Source of the DNA: Phycisphaerales bacterium
Lineage (GTDB): Bacteria > Planctomycetota > Phycisphaerae > Phycisphaerales > UBA1924
Assembly: GCA_020849105.1 (NCBI GenBank)
Contig: JADLGW010000056.1
Location: 156,958 to 220,957 of the forward strand
Reading direction: 5' to 3'
Length of the DNA: 64,000 nt
Shown here: piece by piece, positions 58,256-64,000 of the stretch
Numbering within the stretch: the first letter of the stretch is position 1
Layout: the number at the start of each line of letters is the position of its first letter
Notes under the pieces: model-generated
What the model saw: only the letters and a program-made list of their open reading frames with translations
Told to the model about the DNA's origin: nothing
Database searches by the model: none
Position numbers and translations under genes: made by a program

Positions 58256-59134
58256 GTGAACCTGAGGAACGCACTCCGCCAGTTCATCCGCTGGGGTGCC
58301 CTCGGGCTCGGCATCACTCTCGGAGTCGCCGTCCTTTGCGCGGTCAACCCGGTCCCCAATATTGCGCGTCGTGACATCAAACTGCAAGACCCCTGGGCGG
58401 GGCGTGCCTTCGCAGCGGATTCCTACATTCGCGGGACCTTCTACGGCACGTTTGGCCGCACACAAGTCATACTCACCCGAACCGCCCGCTACCCAGAGGA
58501 CAAGCGCGTATGGCCGGATCGCCTCACCAGAGACATCCCGCCGTGGGTTCACTCGGCGGCCGCGCGCGAGTTCGGGGGTCAGTGGCGCTCGGAACAACTG
58601 GTGATCGACGCCGCGGGTTGGCCCCTGCGATGCCTAATCGGCACCACACGTTACCCGGAATGGCCGGAAATAACGCCATACTTTGACCGGGGCGGGATTC
58701 GGCTTTCACAGCCGGAGCGTGCGCACCTCGGAGCCGGCTTGCTCGCGGTCGGCCCGTGGTGGGCCGGAGTTGCCGCGAACGCTCTGTTTTGCGGCGGGAT
58801 TCTCTGGGGGATCAGCGCCGCCGGGGGATACGCACGCGCTCGTTCCCGAAAAGCCAACGCGCGATGCGTCGGTTGTGGGTACAATCGATCCGCCACGCCC
58901 GCCGGGCCGTGCCCGGAGTGCGGGCTGCGTGACGCTACGCCGACTGCAATGCCGACGGCCCACTTTCTCTCGCGGGCTTTGGCTGTTATCAGACGAAGTA
59001 CGCGACGAACGATCCTGAGGCGGACTGCAACGAGAACGGGGTTCTCACGCTCGCCGACTTCGGCTGTTTCCAGACAAAGTACGCTTTGGGTTGTCCGTAG
59101 CCCCTCTGAAGTGACACGCCCGGCGGTTCGATAA
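58256..59134 (+). CDS. Membrane protein with zinc ribbon (family member 3 of 3), 3' end probably corrupted
   Basis: The frame encodes 292 aa. An N-terminal helix (about residues 11-30, WGALGLGITLGVAVLCAV), an extracytoplasmic region, and a second helix (about 168-190, LLAVGPWWAGVAANALFCGG) are followed by the zinc ribbon CVGCGYNRSA(x6)CPECG near 205-223. This is the expected end of the family. The remaining roughly 70 residues are Arg/Thr/Ser-rich because the DNA from 58942 is a dockerin-like gene end in another frame. GTG 58256 follows a weak GGGAA. It is 19 bp after pyrG. Confidence 0.65.
   Translation: MNLRNALRQFIRWGALGLGITLGVAVLCAVNPVPNIARRDIKLQDPWAGRAFAADSYIRGTFYGTFGRTQVILTRTARYPEDKRVWPDRLTRDIPPWVHSAAAREFGGQWRSEQLVIDAAGWPLRCLIGTTRYPEWPEITPYFDRGGIRLSQPERAHLGAGLLAVGPWWAGVAANALFCGGILWGISAAGGYARARSRKANARCVGCGYNRSATPAGPCPECGLRDATPTAMPTAHFLSRALAVIRRSTRRTILRRTATRTGFSRSPTSAVSRQSTLWVVRSPSEVTRPAVR
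58942..59100 (+). pseudogene. Orphan 3' end of a secreted protein with two dockerin-like repeats
   Basis: Starting at GAC 58942 this frame reads DCNADGPLSLAGFGCYQTKY, then DCNENGVLTLADFGCFQTKY, and finally ALGCP and TAG at 59098-59100. It has the same architecture, length and terminal LGCP as the end of the M64 protease at 44312. There is no start codon or upstream domain in this frame. It is most likely a gene fragment left by deletion or recombination that fused it to the zinc-ribbon gene. Confidence 0.8.
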
Positions 59135-59170
59135 TCCGGCAGGGGCGTCACTGCGCCCCAAAAACCAGGG

Positions 59171-59641
59171 ATGGTCATGCAGGATTGCGGAGGTTCATCT
59201 GGAGGAGGATCCTGGGGTGGCGGCTTTGACGCCGCGCCGCCGCCGCCGGGCTCGGCGAGCGACCCGGCCGCGTGGGACGAGCAGTCGGCCATCCCGACGC
59301 GGACGCTGCCCGGGCAGCCCCGACCGCGCACCGGCGGGATGCCCTTTGACGCGGAACTCGACATGTCCGAACTGGACGACCGCGAGCGCCCGGGCCCGAC
59401 GTGGACGGGTCGCTCCCGTGAACTGAGCCGGGCCCACATGGTGGTCCGCTCACGGCGCATGTGCTACACCGGCAAGCGCATCCTGATCGCGGTCCACCTG
59501 ATCGACGACCGCCCGGTGCGCCTGGCCGGGAAGGTCTACCTGTGCGACTACGACAGCGACGGGATGTACAAGGTCGGGCTCGACCTGTTCCCGCTCCCGG
59601 ACGCCCCGCACGTGTTGGACTGGTTCGCCAAGCACACCTGA
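59171..59641 (+). CDS. PilZ-like domain protein lacking the c-di-GMP motifs
   Basis: The 156-aa protein has a Gly/Pro-rich N-terminus (to about residue 75). The C-terminal part has the PilZ beta-barrel pattern: ELSRAHMVVRSRRMCYTGKRI and LAGKVYLCDYDSDGMYKVGLDLF. The two diagnostic motifs for c-di-GMP (RxxxR and D/NxSxxG) are not intact; ELSRAH replaces the second. Two in-frame ATGs (59171, 59177) are possible. It is 19 bp upstream of panC, but panC has its own -10. Confidence 0.6.
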   Translation: MVMQDCGGSSGGGSWGGGFDAAPPPPGSASDPAAWDEQSAIPTRTLPGQPRPRTGGMPFDAELDMSELDDRERPGPTWTGRSRELSRAHMVVRSRRMCYTGKRILIAVHLIDDRPVRLAGKVYLCDYDSDGMYKVGLDLFPLPDAPHVLDWFAKHT

Positions 59642-59648
59642 CGACGGC

Positions 59649-59654
59649 TAGCCT
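59649..59654 (+). promoter_or_regulatory. -10 element of panC (leaderless arrangement)
   Basis: TAGCCT ends 6 nt before ATG 59661. Confidence 0.35.
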
Positions 59655-59660
59655 TGCCCC

Positions 59661-60527
59661 ATGCGGGTCATCCGCGAACTCGGCGAGATCGGTTGCGGGG
59701 AGGGGGTGCTCGTCCCCACGATGGGAGCGCTCCACGAGGGCCACGCGAGCCTGATCGAACGAGCCCGACGCGCAAGCGAAGAAACGAGCCCGCCGCACGG
59801 GCACGCGAGCCGGCGCGGAGCGCCGGGCCACCGGGTCACCGTCAGCATCTTCGTCAACCCGACGCAGTTCAACGATCCCGCGGATTTCCAGCGGTATCCG
59901 CGCACGCTCGACGCCGATCTGGCGCTGTGCGAGCGGGCCGGCGCGGACGCGGTGTTCGTGCCGTCGCCCGACGCCATGTACCCGCGGGGCGTCGATGTTC
60001 CCGTCCCGGCGCTGCCCGAGGTCGCGATGAGGCCGGGGCTGGAGGATGCGCACCGCCCCGGGCACTTCGCGGGCGTCTGCCAGGTCGTCCTGCGGCTCTT
60101 CATGCTCCTCCGTCCCGTGGCGGCGGTGTTTGGAGAGAAGGACTGGCAGCAACTCCAGGTCGTGCGGGCCATGACGGCCCGGCAGGGGCTGCCCGTCGAG
60201 ATCGTCCCATCGCCGACCGTCCGTTCGCCCGGTGGCCTCGCGCTGAGCAGCCGCAACTCGCTCCTGACGCCCACCGAGCGCGGGACGGCTCTGGCGCTCA
60301 GCCGGGCGCTGGCGGATGCCGGAGCCGCGCCGGACCCCGTCGCCGCCGAGCGTGCCATGCGCAGGACTCTGGCGGCCGCGAACGTCCGGACCGAGTACGC
60401 GGTGGTCCGCGATGCGGCCACCCTCGGGCCGCGGGCTCCCGGGCGGGCCGGCCGGGCCCTGGTCGCCGCATGGGTCGGCGCGGTCCGCTTGATCGATAAC
60501 TCACCGTGGCCCTGGCGTCCCGGGTAA
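59661..60527 (+). CDS. panC: Pantothenate synthetase with a repeat-encoded insertion
   Basis: PanC condenses pantoate and beta-alanine with ATP. The 288-aa product has VPTMGALHEGHASLIERAR, IFVNPTQFNDPADFQRYPRTL in two blocks, VCQVVLRLFMLLRPVAAVFGEKDWQQLQ in parts, and SPGGLALSSRNSLLT near 190. About 14 extra residues (from SEETSPPHGHASRRGAPG) separate the HxGH helix from VTVSIFVNP, where the enzyme normally has only a few residues. They are encoded by GC-rich hairpin repeats at 59761-59832. PanD may be lost (see 14799). Confidence 0.95.
   Translation: MRVIRELGEIGCGEGVLVPTMGALHEGHASLIERARRASEETSPPHGHASRRGAPGHRVTVSIFVNPTQFNDPADFQRYPRTLDADLALCERAGADAVFVPSPDAMYPRGVDVPVPALPEVAMRPGLEDAHRPGHFAGVCQVVLRLFMLLRPVAAVFGEKDWQQLQVVRAMTARQGLPVEIVPSPTVRSPGGLALSSRNSLLTPTERGTALALSRALADAGAAPDPVAAERAMRRTLAAANVRTEYAVVRDAATLGPRAPGRAGRALVAAWVGAVRLIDNSPWPWRPG
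59761..59832. repeat. GAGCCC-type repeat with two hairpins inside panC
   Basis: GAGCCCGACGCGCAAGCGA resembles the GAGCCC unit seen in mfd. It is followed by hairpins GCCCG/CGGGC (59788-59802, 5-nt loop) and CCGGCGC/GCGCCGG (59810-59826, 3-nt loop). The insert preserves the frame. Confidence 0.6.
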
Positions 60528-60595
60528 AAGCCCCAACCAGAAACGCCCGATAGGTTCTCGTGCGCGCGGCCGCCGCGCCGCTCCGGGGTCCATTC

Positions 60596-60994
60596 ATGCC
60601 CGAGCCAGCCCAGAATCCAGAACCCTCCGCTGCTCCGACGCCCCGCGGCCAGGAGAAGCGCAAGCACGCTCGTCACACGGTGGAGATCGTGGTGGACGTG
60701 TACGAGCTGGGGGAGGGCGGCGTGCCCGTCCGCCACTGGTCCTGCACGACCAGCGATCTCTCTCGCGGCGGGATCGGGCTCAGTTCCGACCGCATGGTGC
60801 ACATCGGACGCGTGCTGTTGCTGGCGATGCCCGGGGCGGCGGGCGGACCGAAGAAAGTCATGTGCGGCATCGTCCGTTCCGCGTCCTACGAGGCGGGGCA
60901 CGGGCACACGCTCGGGGTCGAGTTCACGGCCGTCCCCGACAGCCGCCCGCTGAAATCCTGGCGTCGCGATAACGGGCTCGCCGAGGCGGCGTGA
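60596..60994 (+). CDS. PilZ-domain protein
   Basis: The 132-aa protein has a short disordered N-terminus, then a PilZ domain with KRKHARHTV (RxxxR-type) near residues 20-28 and TSDLSRGGIGLSSD (DxSxxG) near 56-69. VMCGIVRSASYEAGHGHTLGVEF ends the barrel. Both c-di-GMP binding motifs are present, so it is a candidate second-messenger receptor, possibly acting on pili or surface motility. ATG 60596 is preferred to an earlier in-frame start because conserved sequence begins after it. Confidence 0.8.
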   Translation: MPEPAQNPEPSAAPTPRGQEKRKHARHTVEIVVDVYELGEGGVPVRHWSCTTSDLSRGGIGLSSDRMVHIGRVLLLAMPGAAGGPKKVMCGIVRSASYEAGHGHTLGVEFTAVPDSRPLKSWRRDNGLAEAA

Positions 60995-61021
60995 CAGCCG
61001 CCGGGCCGGCGAGACCGCAAT

Positions 61022-61044
61022 CCCGTCGCTGACGCTCGGGGCCC
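61022..61044. repeat. Single GAGCCC-type unit upstream of gcvT
   Basis: CCCGTCGCTGACGCTCGGGGC... is the inverted form of the unit found four times in mfd at 20316-20430; in the other orientation it reads GGGCCCCGAGCGTCAGCGAC. Confidence 0.6.
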
Positions 61045-61063
61045 GCCATCTCAGACTGATACC

Positions 61064-62239
61064 ATGCGCACCCCGTTGGGTGGGTTCGGGACCTCTTTGG
61101 GAGATGCCGCCTTGCTCCAGACGCCGCTGCACAAGTTCCACGTCGAGAACGGCGCCAAGATGGTCGAGTTCGCGGGCTGGGAGATGCCCATGGTCTACTC
61201 GGGCATCATCGAGGAGCACCACCAGGTCCGCACGAGCGGAGGGCTCTTCGACGTCTCGCACATGGGGCGTGTGAAGGTCACCGGGCGTCACGCCCGCCGA
61301 TTCCTGGAGCGCCTCTGCACCCGCAAGATCGCCGACATGGACGCCGGGCAGTGCCGCTACTCGCTGGTGTGCAACGAGGCGGGCGGCGTGCGCGACGATG
61401 TGATCGTCTACCGCATGGATGATGACGATTTTCTCGTCGTCGTCAACGCCGCGAACCGCGCCAAACTCCTGGCACACTTCGACCGTGTCCGCTCCGCCGG
61501 CGACCTGGCCGTGAAGATCGACGACCAGACGGAGCGCACCGCGATGGTCGCGCTGCAAGGGCCGAAGGTCATCCCGCTCATCGCCCGCATCAGCACCGAG
61601 GTTCCCACGCTGAAGCGCTACCGCTTCGCCGTAAAAAACCTGCTCGTGATGAAACTGATCGTGAGCCGCACGGGCTACACCGGGGAGGACGGCGTGGAGG
61701 TGATCCTGCCGGCGACCTTCGTCGGCATGGCGATGGGCCTGCTCCTGAAGGATGCAAACCCGAAGGACCCGAACTCGCCGGTCAGGCCCGCCGGGCTCGG
61801 CGCCCGCGACACGCTCCGGATGGAGGCGGGCATGCCGCTGTACGGGCACGAACTCGGAGAGGACGTGAGCGCGCTCTCGTGCGGCGTCGATTTCGCCATC
61901 TCCCTCGACAAGGACCAGGGCGAGCGCGGGGAGGCGTTCATCGGCATGGATGCGCTCAAACGCACCCGCGACGCCGGAGGCCCGCCCCGCACCCTTGTCG
62001 GGCTGGACGTCGAGGGCAAGCGCTCCGCCCGCCAGGGCATGAAACTGTCGATCGGCGGCAAGGAGGTCGGCGTCGTGACCAGCGGGTGCCCGAGCCCGAC
62101 CCTCGGCCGGTGCATCGCGATGGCCTTCCTCGACCGCGCCCTTACCGCCCCCGGCACCGCGGTCCAGGTGGATACCGGACGCGGCATGCTGGAGGCGAAG
62201 GTTGCCAAACTCCCCTTCTACAAGGCGCCGAAGGCATGA
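61064..62239 (+). CDS. gcvT: Glycine cleavage system aminomethyltransferase (T protein)
   Basis: GcvT moves the aminomethyl carbon from the H protein to tetrahydrofolate. The product (391 aa from ATG 61064) shows QTPLHKFHVENGAKMVEFAGW in two blocks near residues 19-40, SGGLFDVSHMGRVKVTG, LVCNEAGGVRDDVIVYR, SRTGYTGEDGVEV and GLGARDTLRMEAGMPLYGHEL. These are all T-protein signatures. The start is uncertain: TACCAT at 61060-61065 looks like a -10 and overlaps this ATG, while TTG 61112 has GGGAG about 8 nt upstream and would begin exactly at the conserved N-terminus. No gcvH or gcvP is in the window. Confidence 0.92.
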   Translation: MRTPLGGFGTSLGDAALLQTPLHKFHVENGAKMVEFAGWEMPMVYSGIIEEHHQVRTSGGLFDVSHMGRVKVTGRHARRFLERLCTRKIADMDAGQCRYSLVCNEAGGVRDDVIVYRMDDDDFLVVVNAANRAKLLAHFDRVRSAGDLAVKIDDQTERTAMVALQGPKVIPLIARISTEVPTLKRYRFAVKNLLVMKLIVSRTGYTGEDGVEVILPATFVGMAMGLLLKDANPKDPNSPVRPAGLGARDTLRMEAGMPLYGHELGEDVSALSCGVDFAISLDKDQGERGEAFIGMDALKRTRDAGGPPRTLVGLDVEGKRSARQGMKLSIGGKEVGVVTSGCPSPTLGRCIAMAFLDRALTAPGTAVQVDTGRGMLEAKVAKLPFYKAPKA

Positions 62240-62368
62240 CCCCCCGGGTGGTGCGGCCGGCTCTGTTTCGCACCGCGACCGCCGAGGCCCGCGGGCACAT
62301 GGCCCGTACCCAGCGTGACCGCCGCAATCCGCGGCCACGGCACCCGTTCGCGCCAGCCGTGACACCCC

Positions 62369-62374
62369 TACACT
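62369..62374 (+). promoter_or_regulatory. -10 element of tig
   Basis: TACACT, 24 nt before the ATG; here a normal GGAGAG ribosome site lies between, unlike the leaderless genes. Confidence 0.45.
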
Positions 62375-62398
62375 CCCCGCCACTCCGGAGAGCCTTCC

Positions 62399-63919
62399 AT
62401 GACCGCTGCCACCGCCGAAGCGCCCGCCAACACCGTCCACATCACTGACGCCGGCCCCAGCCGCAAGAAGGTCTCCATCGAGATCCCGGCCGAGACGGTC
62501 ACCGAAAAACTGAAGGAATCCCTCGACACGCTCGCGTACGAGGCGCAACTCCCCGGCTTCCGCAAGGGACGGGCCCCCCGCGGGCTCATTGAGAAGAAGT
62601 TCGGCCAGTCCGTGCGGGCGGAGGCCACACGGCAACTGGTTGCCACGGCCTACTCCAAGGCCGTCGAGGACCACAAACTCCGCGTGATCGGCGAACCGAC
62701 GGCCGACCAACTGGGCGACCTGGAGGCGAAGGAGGGCCAGCCGCTGAAGGTGGACCTGGAGGTCGAGGTCCTGCCCGAGTTCGACCTGCCCGGCCTTGAC
62801 GGAATGGAAATCCGCAAGCCGGTCATCGTGGTCACGGACGAAATGGTGGACAGCGAACTCCGCAAACTCGCCATCAACGAGGGCCGCCTGGAGCAGCGCG
62901 ACAACGCCGAGCCCGGCGACTACCTGACGGGCCGCGGGGTCATGAAGGGCCCCGACGGCACGGAGTTCTACAACATCCCCGGGGCCGTCGTGCAGGTGCC
63001 GACGGCGGACAAGGGCGGCAAGGGCATGATCCTGGGGATCATGGTGGATGACTTTGCGAAACAACTTGGTATTCCGAAGCCGGGTGAGACCGTCAAGGTT
63101 GCCGCCACCGGCCCCGAGAGCCACGAGATCGAGGGCGTCCGCAACGCCAGACTCAGCATCGAGTTTGCGGTGGACCGGATCGACCGCATCATCCCCGCGG
63201 AACTGGCGGAACTCGCCCAGAAGTTCGGGTTCGACAGCCCGGACCAGGTGAAGGAGATCGTCCGCGCGAGGCTCTCGCAGCGTGCCATGATCGAGCAGCA
63301 GAGCGCGATGCGGCAGCAGGTGGCGCGCCGCCTCGTCGAGGGCACGAGCATCACGCTCCCGGAACGCCTGACCGCGCAGCAGTCGGCCCGCACGCTGGAG
63401 CGTCAGCGGATGGAACTGATGTACCGCGGCGTGCAGCCCCAGCAGATCGAGGAGCACATGGCGGAACTGCGGGCCGCCTCGGGCAACCAGGCCGCGGGGG
63501 AACTCAAACTGTTCTTCATCCTGAACAAGGCCGGCGACGACCTGAAGGTCAGCGTGTCGGAGGCGGAGATCAACGGGCGGATCGCGCAACTCGCCGCCGA
63601 GCAGTCCGCGGGCGGCGGGCGGAGCGTCAGGCCCGAGCAACTGCGCCAGGAACTGATCCAGCGGAACCAGATCGGCACGGTCTACCAGCAGGTTCGTGAG
63701 CACAAGACCTACGACGCGATCCTGGCCAAGGCAAAGATCACCGAGGTCCCGCTGGACGAGTACAACAAGTCGATCGAGAGCGAGCGGGCCGAGGGTCGCA
63801 AGACCGTGAAGAAAACCGAGAAGCACCAGACCGAGCCGCCCGAGGCGACCGATTCCGGCGAGAAGCCCGACAAGCCCGATAAGGGTGACCGCGGGGCCAA
63901 AAAGACGAAGCGATCATAA
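62399..63919 (+). CDS. tig: Trigger factor chaperone
   Basis: The 506-aa product has the ribosome-binding domain with the signature PGFRKGRAPRGLIEKKFG (family GFRxGKxP loop) near residues 43-60 and VLPEFDLPGLDGMEI. A middle FKBP-like PPIase region (about 160-260, VDSELRKLAINEGRLEQRDN onward) and a helical C-terminal substrate-cradling domain follow. It ends in an unusually long Lys/Glu-rich tail (from about 465). It is longer than E. coli trigger factor. GGAGAG (about 62385) supports ATG 62399. clpP/clpX are not in the window but may follow beyond its edge. Confidence 0.95.
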   Translation: MTAATAEAPANTVHITDAGPSRKKVSIEIPAETVTEKLKESLDTLAYEAQLPGFRKGRAPRGLIEKKFGQSVRAEATRQLVATAYSKAVEDHKLRVIGEPTADQLGDLEAKEGQPLKVDLEVEVLPEFDLPGLDGMEIRKPVIVVTDEMVDSELRKLAINEGRLEQRDNAEPGDYLTGRGVMKGPDGTEFYNIPGAVVQVPTADKGGKGMILGIMVDDFAKQLGIPKPGETVKVAATGPESHEIEGVRNARLSIEFAVDRIDRIIPAELAELAQKFGFDSPDQVKEIVRARLSQRAMIEQQSAMRQQVARRLVEGTSITLPERLTAQQSARTLERQRMELMYRGVQPQQIEEHMAELRAASGNQAAGELKLFFILNKAGDDLKVSVSEAEINGRIAQLAAEQSAGGGRSVRPEQLRQELIQRNQIGTVYQQVREHKTYDAILAKAKITEVPLDEYNKSIESERAEGRKTVKKTEKHQTEPPEATDSGEKPDKPDKGDRGAKKTKRS

Positions 63920-64000
63920 GTCGTTGTCGCCGCAGGACTTGCGTCGCCACCCCCGGCAGGAGGGAGCCGGCCCCCTCCCCGAGAGCAACCCTCTTCGGAG

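Noticed and set aside
59648..63826. Very long open frame (over 1300 codons) antisense to panC, gcvT and tig
   Set aside because: All three plus-strand genes carry unmistakable family motifs; the antisense frame is a codon-bias artefact.

Overview
The window is high-GC bacterial DNA, densely coded on both strands. It looks like a planctomycete of the Phycisphaerae/Phycisphaerales type. The reasons are inferred from gene content: dockerin-like 'CNxDGxLxLADFGCFQTK' tails on a secreted protease, three small membrane proteins ending in a CxxCGY...CPECG zinc ribbon, DUF1573 proteins, a divergent short bS18, and scattered operons. No phage, transposase, integrase or CRISPR array is visible. No species can be named from this sequence alone.

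Layout. 1-7.4 kb: a partial Gfo/Idh/MocA dehydrogenase, then a type IV pilus block (pilT, pilC, a PilV-like prepilin, a 983-aa PilX-like protein with Ca-binding-type loops, and a PilW-like prepilin). 7.4-10.2 kb: a TonB-like periplasmic protein with an exported partner, and a TlpA-like thioredoxin protein. 10.2-15.6 kb: GT2 glycosyltransferase, nnrE, a bifunctional-nuclease-domain protein, truD, a DUF4097 lipoprotein, a broken panD-like remnant and a repeat-rich intergenic stretch. 15.6-26.9 kb: RRM protein, two methyltransferases, kdsB, phoU, a zinc-ribbon membrane protein, mfd, comEA, a GH10-fold protein and purC.

27-38.7 kb: a six-gene minus-strand operon with three SPFH/band-7 membrane proteins, an ABC exporter (ATPase and permease) and a 656-aa membrane-anchored protein. 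A second ABC-2 permease and a small single-span protein lie divergently. This is the best candidate for an undescribed membrane system. 38.8-47.2 kb: GT4 glycosyltransferase, tRNA-Leu(GAG), trpF, FRG-domain protein, GNAT acetyltransferase, alcohol dehydrogenase, M64 metalloprotease, and an anti-sigma/ECF sigma pair. 47.3-52.4 kb: DUF1573 + rhodanese + MauE-like operon, rpsR, free-Met-sulfoxide reductase, zinc-ribbon protein and thiolase. 52.5-64 kb: small membrane protein, MmgE/PrpD, M28 peptidase, pyrG, a third zinc-ribbon protein with a corrupted end, two PilZ-type proteins around panC, gcvT and tig.

Two themes run through the window. First, double-hairpin palindromic elements occur between genes and also, in frame, inside the conserved genes pyrG, mfd and panC, adding peptide insertions. 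Second, many genes have a TANNNT hexamer ending only 5-9 nt before the start codon, which suggests widespread leaderless transcription. Functions rest on motif reading by eye; no alignments or searches were run.
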